Positions 25,949-33,002 of a stretch of 35,054 bases of DNA are shown here, one piece after another. The first letter of the stretch is position 1, and each line of letters opens with the position of its first letter. The notes under the pieces were generated by a model. The model made no database searches and had not been told where the DNA came from. It saw only the letters and a program-made list of their open reading frames with translations. Origin of the DNA: Desulfuromusa sp. (GTDB lineage Bacteria > Desulfobacterota > Desulfuromonadia > Desulfuromonadales > Geopsychrobacteraceae); the NCBI GenBank assembly GCA_016744675.1, contig JADGDX010000020.1:1-35054 (forward strand), written 5' to 3'. A program made the position numbers and the translations under genes.

Positions 25949-27304
25949 TCATTTCTTTACCTCGATGGGCCCGGATTGAGGCAAATCAACTTTTGCAAGG
26001 AAAGTGCTATTGCGTTTTTGGTCCAATTGCGCAAGAAGTGGTGCAGATAAACGCTGAAACTCGGGCAGATGCTCCTGAGCGAGAGATTTAGCAGGAGGTG
26101 CTTTTAGCTTGAGAGGATTAACAGGCTTTCCGTGCCTTCTCATTCTGAAATCGAGATGAGGACCGGTGGACATTCCAGTGCTGCCAACATAGCCAATAAC
26201 CTGTCCTTGTGTAACCCTTTTCCCCTTTTTTATCCCGCGTGAAAAGCTTTTTAAATGTAAATACATCGTCGAATAACCATTACTATGTCGAACTTCTAGA
26301 TAATTTCCATTTCCTTTTCCATATCCTTTGCGTGAAATCGTTCCATCGCCAACCGTTTTAACTGGAGTCCCTATCGGTGCAGCATAATCAATAGCAGGAT
26401 GAGCCTTCCAAACTTTGGTAATCGGATGAAGTCGGCGCATTGTGTAACCAGAAGAGATTCGTGTAAAAGACAAAGGTGCCTTGAGAAAAGCTTTACGTAA
26501 ATTTTCACCCTTTTCGTTGTAATATGAGACTTTCTGATCCCCTTCTTTAAAACGAACAGCCTTGAATATCTGCTTTTGATTAACAAACTCGGCAGCAAGA
26601 ACATCACCATAACCAGCAGGTTGACCTTCTCTGAAACGTTTCTCAACAAGAGCTAAAAAAGTATCGTCAACACGGAGATCAAGAATAAAGTTAATATCCC
26701 AACCAAAAATATCGGCGAGAGCATATGCAAGTTCAGGGTCTTCGTTAATTTCAGAAATCGCATTAAACAAGCTGCTCTTAATCGTTCCCTGAATGAGCTC
26801 TGTCTTTACTTCATAAATTATATCTTTGCGCTCCATTAAGAGGGTCTCCCCCTCACGACTAATCACCAGTTGTTCTTCAGCATCAATTTCATAAATGAAG
26901 CTGTTAAATTCTCCATCCACAGTGACTATCCGGTATGGCTGCCCTGCACTGATGCTAGTAAACGGAAAAATAGCTCCGCTTTGTTTGTTCAAGTTAAAAA
27001 TTTCCTGGGTATTTAAATGCATCCCAAGAAGAGTCGTAATTGAAGCACCGGAGGGGACAAGGTTTTTGATTTCTTCTATGACAGGATCAGGAAGCCTCGG
27101 AATAACAGGGGCCATCGGTTCTTTAACAACAACAGGTGTTTCCCGAGCTTCTAGTTCAGGGCTTGGGCCACTACTAAGAAGCAACAAACTGATGCCCGCA
27201 AGCAATATTAAAGTTGCAAGCGCAATCACTTTAATAAATCGTGACGTCCTCTTATGAGGCAAATGTGAACTACGCGGTGGTTGAAAATCCTGTTTTAAGC
27301 TCAT
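25949..27304 (-). CDS. M23 family murein endopeptidase, membrane-anchored
   Basis: 451 residues from an ATG with AGGG five bases upstream; the frame is open six codons more. A basic N-terminus is followed by one membrane helix (about 24-45), so it is anchored with the rest in the periplasm. An OapA/LysM-like substrate region covers about 80-270, and the LytM domain about 285-400 with His302/Asp306 in AHPAIDYAAP, His350 in MYLHLKSF and His383 in TGPHLDF. The usual HxH motif reads HxD here (Asp385), changing one zinc-ligand position. It probably cleaves peptidoglycan crosslinks. It is the first gene of a five-gene operon behind a strong promoter. Confidence 0.92.
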   Translation of the reverse strand: MSLKQDFQPPRSSHLPHKRTSRFIKVIALATLILLAGISLLLLSSGPSPELEARETPVVVKEPMAPVIPRLPDPVIEEIKNLVPSGASITTLLGMHLNTQEIFNLNKQSGAIFPFTSISAGQPYRIVTVDGEFNSFIYEIDAEEQLVISREGETLLMERKDIIYEVKTELIQGTIKSSLFNAISEINEDPELAYALADIFGWDINFILDLRVDDTFLALVEKRFREGQPAGYGDVLAAEFVNQKQIFKAVRFKEGDQKVSYYNEKGENLRKAFLKAPLSFTRISSGYTMRRLHPITKVWKAHPAIDYAAPIGTPVKTVGDGTISRKGYGKGNGNYLEVRHSNGYSTMYLHLKSFSRGIKKGKRVTQGQVIGYVGSTGMSTGPHLDFRMRRHGKPVNPLKLKAPPAKSLAQEHLPEFQRLSAPLLAQLDQKRNSTFLAKVDLPQSGPIEVKK

Positions 27305-27360
27305 AAATTCCCTGACACACAAGATTAATACATTCTCAGATTACAATATTTAATTCAAAG

Positions 27361-27390
27361 ATTATAACAGTTCAACCTTTCAACTGTCCA
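27361..27390 (-). promoter_or_regulatory. Sigma-70 promoter of the M23-to-CPBP operon, with a palindrome over the -35
   Basis: On the minus strand TGGACA (27385-27390) and a perfect TATAAT (27361-27366) are 18 bases apart, about 50 bases before the ATG at 27304. CAACTG-TC-CAGTTG (27381-27394), a perfect 6-bp inverted repeat, covers the -35 box and could be an operator. Confidence 0.65.
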
Positions 27391-27415
27391 GTTGCCTTTT
27401 TTTGGTTTTTGTACA

Positions 27416-27445
27416 TTGCCAGACCAGCACAAATGGGGATAGCAT
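27416..27445 (+). promoter_or_regulatory. Promoter candidate for the M20 peptidase gene
   Basis: TTGCCA (27416-27421) and TAGCAT (27440-27445) are 18 bases apart, about 75 bases upstream of the ATG at 27520 and divergent from the M23 operon promoter. Confidence 0.35.
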
Positions 27446-27519
27446 AGTCAAATCATAGCCAAAAAAGAAAGATTCCGGATATCAACTATAAAAAATCATC
27501 AACCTGAAGGACAAGAGTC

Positions 27520-28653
27520 ATGATTAACAAACAAAGATTATGTGATGAATTTATGCGCCAAGCCTCTATCGATAGTCCATCCTTCAAAGAATCTGAGATT
27601 GCTAATTACCTTGAAAAGCGTTTTAAGAAACTAGGTGCTACTGTTGAATTTGACGATGCAGGAGATAAGATCGGCAGCAACAGTGGAAACATGATAGCGC
27701 GTATTTGTGGAGAAAAAGAGGGTGAGCCTCTCCTCCTTTCAGTCCATATGGATACTGTCACTCCAGCAGACAACGTCAAACCTATTTTAGAAAATGGTAT
27801 TTTCACCAGTGCCGGAGATACTATTTTGGGTGGAGATGATAAATCAGGCATCGTTGAAATCATTGAAGCGCTAGAAGTTTTACAAGAACAGAAAATTCCC
27901 TACGTTGACTTGGAAATTGTTATTACAATTTGTGAAGAACAAGGCTTACTCGGAGCAAAACAGCTCGACTATTCGAAACTAAAATCTAAACGTGCAATTG
28001 CTCTTGACACCACAGGTGTTGATATTGTCATTAACCGAGCTCCGTCTGCCAATCATTTTAAAATTGATATTTCAGGTCATGAAGCCCATGCAGGCATCTG
28101 TCCTGAACAGGGGATTTCAGCAATTCAAATTGCCAGTCGAGCCATTTCAAAGATCCCACTTGGGAGAATTGATGCAGAAACAACCGCTAATATTGGAACA
28201 ATTCACGGTGGACTTGCATCCAACATTATTCCTAAAAGTATCAGCCTCAGAGGCGAAGTTCGAAGCCATAATCTCGATAAACTTCGTCAACAAACCGAAC
28301 TTATTATCTCAACGATTGAAGAAGAGGTTCAGAATTCAACAATTACGGTTGCTGATAAAACACTGCAAGCAACAATGTCTCTTGAATTAAACGAAGATTT
28401 TCCTTCAATGCAGGTGGCCGACGATGCTCCCATTTTAAAGATTATACATGAGGCAGGAAAAGCACTCAACAGGCCACAATCAGTGCGTGCAGCAGGAGGA
28501 GGATCCGATGCAAATATTTTCAATGGTAACGGAATCGAAACTGTTATTGTTGCAACCGGCATGGCGAATGTACACACCATAAAGGAACAGATTGCCGTTG
28601 ATGACATGGTGAAGGTGAGTGAATTGGTGGTAGAAATTATTCGTAGAGCATAG
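27520..28653 (+). CDS. M20/M25/M42 family metallopeptidase, PepT-like
   Basis: 377 residues after GAAGGA. A two-zinc aminopeptidase or tripeptidase. Metal ligands and catalytic residues are visible: His76 and Asp78 in SVHMDTV, the bridging Asp106 in GGDDKSG, Glu139/Glu140 in CEEQG and Asp163 in ALDTTG, with the last His in MANVHTIKEQ. The dimerisation insert lies between about 175 and 285 (ISGHEAHAGICPEQGISA). It is close to the PepT-like group and cytoplasmic. It is followed after 16 bases by an aminotransferase gene, so peptides and amino acids are likely processed together. Confidence 0.92.
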   Translation: MINKQRLCDEFMRQASIDSPSFKESEIANYLEKRFKKLGATVEFDDAGDKIGSNSGNMIARICGEKEGEPLLLSVHMDTVTPADNVKPILENGIFTSAGDTILGGDDKSGIVEIIEALEVLQEQKIPYVDLEIVITICEEQGLLGAKQLDYSKLKSKRAIALDTTGVDIVINRAPSANHFKIDISGHEAHAGICPEQGISAIQIASRAISKIPLGRIDAETTANIGTIHGGLASNIIPKSISLRGEVRSHNLDKLRQQTELIISTIEEEVQNSTITVADKTLQATMSLELNEDFPSMQVADDAPILKIIHEAGKALNRPQSVRAAGGGSDANIFNGNGIETVIVATGMANVHTIKEQIAVDDMVKVSELVVEIIRRA

Positions 28654-28669
28654 ATAAAAGGTTTACAAA

Positions 28670-29830
28670 GTGATGCTATCATCCAAAACAATAGAAAACA
28701 TTCAACCGCCACCAATTACTGAGGTTAAAAGCTGGCTAGCTGGACGAATTTTTCCTGCCGACAAACCTCTGATTGACCTCTGCCAAGCGGTCCCAAGCTA
28801 TTCACCACCGCAAGGGTTGATAGATCACCTAAAAAATTCCATGGATGATCCTTCGAGTTTTAAATATAGCCCCGATGAAGGTCTTTCAGAAGTCAGAGAT
28901 GCTGTCTCCCACTGGTACCAGCGTCACTACCACAGCGCCCCAACGGCAGACCAACTTTGCCTTACGATTGGAGCAAGTCAAGCATTCTGGTTGACAATGA
29001 CAACTCTCTGTCAACCTCACGATGAAGTTATTGTCCAACTTCCAGCGTATTTTGACCATCCCATGGGACTACAAGCTCTCGGCATCAAGGTGGTTTTCGC
29101 TCCATTTAATCCAGACAATTCAGGCCTCCCTGATTTGAATACAATTCAAAGCCTTATCACTCCCAAAACAAAAGCAATTTTATTGGTCACGCCAAGCAAC
29201 CCAACGGGAGCAGTCATCTCTCCGCGGCTAGTCAACGAGTTGTTCGAATTAGCACAATCAAACAACATCAGCTTAGTTCTTGATGAAACCTATAATGCCT
29301 TTATCGGAACACCACCTCATCACCTCTTTAGAAGAAAAGATTGGCCAAATAATTTTATCCAGATTGCGTCATTTGGAAAAACATTTGCTTTGACTGGGCT
29401 GCGCTGTGGGGCCTTAATCGCAGATCAGCAATTCATTGAACAGGCGCTGAAAGTCCAAGATAGTATGGTGGTTTGTCAGCCTCGCACAGCCCAAATAGCA
29501 CTAGAATTTGGATGTCAAAACCTAGACAATTGGATCGCTCAGAATTCTATCAAAATGCAACAGCGACACGACCACTTCAAGAGTATATTTATTGAAGCTA
29601 AAACTGATTTTGAACTAACAGCAAGCGGATCATTTTTTGCTTGGATCAGGCACCCATGGGATCATTTAAGTGGACGACAAGCCGCTAAGCAACTTCTTGA
29701 AGAAGAAAATATCATTTGTCTTCCAGGGGAAGCTTTTGGGCCGGGGCTCGAGAATTATTTGAGATTGTCTTTTGGGAATATTGAATTAGAGCAAATTGAA
29801 GGGGCAATCAAAAGGCTTCAACATATCTGA
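28670..29830 (+). CDS. Class I/II aminotransferase (PLP dependent)
   Basis: 386 residues. PLP-binding positions are recognisable: Asn177 in TPSNPTGAV, Asp205 in LVLDETYNAF, and Lys237 in ASFGKTFALTGLRCG, which forms the Schiff base. The substrate cannot be told; it is similar to aspartate- or alanine-type aminotransferases. AAAGG suits either the GTG at 28670 (eight bases) or the ATG at 28673 (eleven bases). It is 16 bases after the M20 gene and likely cotranscribed with it, and convergent with the PHP gene. Confidence 0.9.
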   Translation: MMLSSKTIENIQPPPITEVKSWLAGRIFPADKPLIDLCQAVPSYSPPQGLIDHLKNSMDDPSSFKYSPDEGLSEVRDAVSHWYQRHYHSAPTADQLCLTIGASQAFWLTMTTLCQPHDEVIVQLPAYFDHPMGLQALGIKVVFAPFNPDNSGLPDLNTIQSLITPKTKAILLVTPSNPTGAVISPRLVNELFELAQSNNISLVLDETYNAFIGTPPHHLFRRKDWPNNFIQIASFGKTFALTGLRCGALIADQQFIEQALKVQDSMVVCQPRTAQIALEFGCQNLDNWIAQNSIKMQQRHDHFKSIFIEAKTDFELTASGSFFAWIRHPWDHLSGRQAAKQLLEEENIICLPGEAFGPGLENYLRLSFGNIELEQIEGAIKRLQHI

Positions 29831-29861
29831 ACAACTTTCACCCTCTCTTGAAAAAAGGGGA

Positions 29862-30728
29862 TTATTCACTACGCGCCAGCAACGCTGCTTTGATTTCTTC
29901 GACACAATGATAAGGGACCCGGATACCGCGGATTCCCTTGCCAACCGCAATCATCGAGCCACTATCTCCATGAAAATCAGAACCTCCCGTTACGACTAGA
30001 TCATATTGTCGCGCCAGCTTGATCAACCAATCAGTCTCCTCCAGTCCTGATCCATTATTGTAAGCTTCTATTCCATCAAGACCAAGCTCAACGAGATCAG
30101 CAACAAGGGCTTTTAGTTTCTGTCGATCACGAGTGACATAGGGAGGGTGAGCTAAAACAACGATGCCACCACTAGAATGTATCAACTTGATTGCCTCATC
30201 GGCAGGAAAATAATGCTTCGGAACATTGCACGGGACGAGGTAACGAGTAAATGCCTCATCGTTACTACTGACATACCCTGCTTGACGTAAAGCCAAGGCA
30301 ATATGGGGCCTTCCAATCGTCCCTCCCGCCAAGCGACTCACATCATCAGGATGAATGGGCTGACGATTCTCATCGATCAATTTTTCGTTCACCCGTTCCA
30401 CAATCTGTCGATTACGGGTTGCACGAAACACTTGGAAATCGGTTAAAGCTCTGATCAAATAGGGATCCTGATAATCAAAACCATACCCCAGTAGGTGCAT
30501 GTCGGTATAATCAAACCATTGGCTTGATAATTCAACAGCAGCAATAACCTCGAGTCCAGAAGCAGATCCGGCAGAGATCGCACGGTCAATCCCGTCAATA
30601 TTATCATGGTCAGCTAAGGCGATCGCTAAAAGGCCCTCCTCTTCAGCAAGACGCACAATATCCTCTGGGGATAAAAAACCATCCGAACAAGTCGAATGGA
30701 GATGGAGATCAACATAGTCAGTATTCAT
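29862..30728 (-). CDS. PHP domain phosphoesterase
   Basis: 288 residues from the ATG at 30728; 120 bases of further open frame upstream have no similarity. PHP metal-binding motifs are present: His9/His11 and Asp16 in DLHLHSTCSDG, LADHDNIDG, a glutamate in AAVELSS, GRPHIA, VLAHPP and GSDFHGD. The order and length match the YciV/RNase AM type (3',5'-nucleoside bisphosphate phosphatase, 5'-to-3' exonuclease). The ribosome site is weak (GGAAAAAG). It is divergent from the Dpp ATPase genes and convergent with the aminotransferase gene. Confidence 0.9.
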   Translation of the reverse strand: MNTDYVDLHLHSTCSDGFLSPEDIVRLAEEEGLLAIALADHDNIDGIDRAISAGSASGLEVIAAVELSSQWFDYTDMHLLGYGFDYQDPYLIRALTDFQVFRATRNRQIVERVNEKLIDENRQPIHPDDVSRLAGGTIGRPHIALALRQAGYVSSNDEAFTRYLVPCNVPKHYFPADEAIKLIHSSGGIVVLAHPPYVTRDRQKLKALVADLVELGLDGIEAYNNGSGLEETDWLIKLARQYDLVVTGGSDFHGDSGSMIAVGKGIRGIRVPYHCVEEIKAALLARSE

Positions 30729-30820
30729 ATTGCTATTATTTCTTTTTCCGCCGTAGTAATCCAGATATTTCTGAACAATTGCAAAGTAATTTTGTAAACT
30801 ATTCAAACATTTCAGAATCC

Positions 30821-30849
30821 TTGACCATTGCCCCACAAACCTGTACACA
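30821..30849 (+). promoter_or_regulatory. Promoter candidate for the Dpp-type ATPase genes
   Basis: TTGACC (30821-30826) and TACACA (30844-30849) are 17 bases apart, 32 bases before the ATG at 30881. The -35 is near consensus but the -10 is weak. Confidence 0.35.
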
Positions 30850-30880
30850 TGAGAAAACCGCTAACGAGAGTTATTTAAGC

Positions 30881-31837
30881 ATGACAGCACGCCTTACTGT
30901 TAAAAACCTGCAAAGCTATTTCTTCACCCGCTCAGGTATTTTAAAAGCAGTTGATGACGTATCTTTCACAATTAATCAAGGGGAAACCCTTGCTTTGGTC
31001 GGTGAGTCAGGATGCGGAAAATCAATGACCGCCCTTTCACTTCTGCGCTTATTACCACCACCTGGCCGTATTGTTGGTGGTGAAATCACCTTAGACAACC
31101 ATGATCTCTTACGCTTGCCAGACGTAGAAATGCGCCGCATCCGTGGCAATGATATCTCTATGATCTTTCAAGAACCGATGACTTCTCTTAATCCAGTCTT
31201 GCGAATCGGGGAACAAATTGCCGAAGTCCTAAGACTTCACCAAGGCGATACAAAACGTCAAGCACTTGAAACAGCAGCCGAGCTATTAAATCAAGTTGGC
31301 ATTTCAGATCCCGGGCGTAGGTTGCGGGATTATCCACATCAGCTTTCGGGGGGACAGAGACAACGCATAATGATTGCGATGGCACTGGCATGTGACCCTA
31401 AACTGCTGATAGCTGATGAACCAACGACAGCACTCGACGTCACGATTCAAGCCCAAATTATGGATTTGCTTCTTGAATTAAAACAACAACGACAGATGAC
31501 AACCCTACTCATCAGCCACGATCTGGGTGTCGTTGCAGGAAATGCCGATAAGCTTGCAGTAATGTACGCGGGTCAAATCGTTGAGTCGGGGACGGTCCAA
31601 AAGATCTTTGAAAACCCTTGCCATCCTTACACCCAAGGATTACTGGAGTGTATCCCACGCCTTGGACAACAGCATGATCTTCCGACCATTCCGGGGCAAC
31701 TCCCGAACCCAAAAGAACAACATAAGGGATGCCTGTTTTTGGACCGTTGCCCGGGGCCATGCGCTCCGTGTGGAAATCAATCCCCAGAAACCAAGGATAT
31801 CGAGCCAGATCACTGGGTTCGCTGCTGGAGATACTGA
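30881..31837 (+). CDS. Peptide ABC transporter ATP-binding protein, DppD/OppD type
   Basis: 318 residues from ATG 30881; the frame is open about 100 bases upstream without a ribosome site. Walker A GESGCGKS is at 41-48, the Q-loop MIFQEPMTSLNP near 94-105, the signature LSGGQRQR at 155-162 and Walker B LLIADEPTTALD at 176-186. The C-terminal oligopeptide transporter extension has cysteines in GCLFLDRCPGPCAPCG and VRCWRY, which in some relatives hold an Fe-S cluster. It pairs with the next gene as one half of the ATPase dimer. No permease or binding protein is in the window. Confidence 0.93.
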   Translation: MTARLTVKNLQSYFFTRSGILKAVDDVSFTINQGETLALVGESGCGKSMTALSLLRLLPPPGRIVGGEITLDNHDLLRLPDVEMRRIRGNDISMIFQEPMTSLNPVLRIGEQIAEVLRLHQGDTKRQALETAAELLNQVGISDPGRRLRDYPHQLSGGQRQRIMIAMALACDPKLLIADEPTTALDVTIQAQIMDLLLELKQQRQMTTLLISHDLGVVAGNADKLAVMYAGQIVESGTVQKIFENPCHPYTQGLLECIPRLGQQHDLPTIPGQLPNPKEQHKGCLFLDRCPGPCAPCGNQSPETKDIEPDHWVRCWRY

Positions 31838-31839
31838 TC

Positions 31840-32832
31840 GTGTCATTACTGGACGTAAAAAACCTGCGCAAAAGTTTCCGCGTCAGTGATTCATTAGGAC
31901 GTAACTCAGGACAACTTGTTGCAGTTGATAATATTTCCTTTTCTCTGAATCAAGGAGAGACTCTTGGCCTTGTCGGGGAATCGGGTTGTGGTAAATCAAC
32001 AACAGGAAAATTGATCCTCCAATTATTGCAACCAGACTCAGGTCAAGTTTTCTTTTCTGGTGAGGAGTTGACTCACCTGACATCCAATCAGATGCGTCCA
32101 TATCGGCGCAAGATGCAGATGATATTTCAAGACCCCTTTTCTTCATTGAACCCACGTATGACGGTTGGATCTATCTTGAGCGAACCACTACAAATTCATC
32201 GCTTGTGCCCAGCTCGTCAGATTCGTGATCAAGTCATTACTCTATTAGAAAAAGTTGGTCTGACCGCTGAGCATGAGCAACGTTATCCTCACGAGTTTTC
32301 GGGAGGGCAAAGGCAAAGAGTTGGCATCGCTAGAGCATTAGCCGTTGAACCTCAACTCATCATTGCCGACGAACCGGTATCTGCTCTCGATTTATCAGTA
32401 CAAGCTCAAATATTAAATCTTCTCAAAGGCTTCCAGCAAGAGAACAACATTGGGTACCTTTTTATAGCCCATGATCTTGCTGTTATAGAACATGTCAGTG
32501 ATCGTATCGCGGTTATGTACTTGGGAAAGATCGTAGAACTGACAAGTGCGGAAGAATTATATAAAAGACCTCGCCACCCCTATACCGAAGCATTACTTAA
32601 TGCGGTTCCTTCACCAGATCCAGAGCACCCTCGCCCAGCCGCATTACCTGGTGAAATTCCATCCCCAGTCAATCCCCCCAGTGGATGTTATTTTCACCCT
32701 CGCTGCCCCTATGCAGATGATTATTGCAAACAGCAAGAACCTACGCTACTTGATAGCGGAAATGGACACATGGCTGCTTGTCATCATTCAGATCACGTGG
32801 GACAATTTCGAATAAATCAAGCGGACAAATAA
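31840..32832 (+). CDS. Peptide ABC transporter ATP-binding protein, DppF/OppF type
   Basis: 330 residues from a GTG with GGAG nine bases upstream, two bases after the stop of the DppD-type gene. Walker A GESGCGKST lies near residues 51-59, the Q-loop MIFQDPFSSLNPRMT follows, and the signature FSGGQRQRVGIARAL and Walker B LIIADEPVSALD are intact. The C-terminal Opp extension carries GCYFHPRCPYADDYC. It is the second ATPase of the pair. Confidence 0.93.
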   Translation: MSLLDVKNLRKSFRVSDSLGRNSGQLVAVDNISFSLNQGETLGLVGESGCGKSTTGKLILQLLQPDSGQVFFSGEELTHLTSNQMRPYRRKMQMIFQDPFSSLNPRMTVGSILSEPLQIHRLCPARQIRDQVITLLEKVGLTAEHEQRYPHEFSGGQRQRVGIARALAVEPQLIIADEPVSALDLSVQAQILNLLKGFQQENNIGYLFIAHDLAVIEHVSDRIAVMYLGKIVELTSAEELYKRPRHPYTEALLNAVPSPDPEHPRPAALPGEIPSPVNPPSGCYFHPRCPYADDYCKQQEPTLLDSGNGHMAACHHSDHVGQFRINQADK

Positions 32833-32950
32833 TGATTTATTAGAACAATGACAATGCTGAATCTCTTTATAATGAAGAAGGAACAGAATCAAGAAAATGT
32901 GGAAATTACGGAGATAGGCATTTCGAGCTTTCTTTTCTGAGCAAACATAA

Positions 32951-32985
32951 TTAGAGGGGACATCACAAAGGTATGTCCCCTCTAA
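32951..32985 (-). terminator. Terminator of the pyruvate carboxylase gene
   Basis: A perfect 13-bp stem, TTAGAGGGGACAT/ATGTCCCCTCTAA, with a nine-base loop. On the minus strand it is followed by TTATGTTTGC. It starts 17 bases after the stop of the carboxylase gene. It may also serve the convergent dppF-type gene, although no clear T-run follows on the plus strand. Confidence 0.7.
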
Positions 32986-33002
32986 ATCTACCGGCTTTAA
33001 AA

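Noticed and set aside
32872-32940. 22-codon open frame starting at an ATG overlapping a TATAAT-like sequence
   Set aside because: No ribosome site, no -35 at a suitable distance, no similarity to known small proteins.
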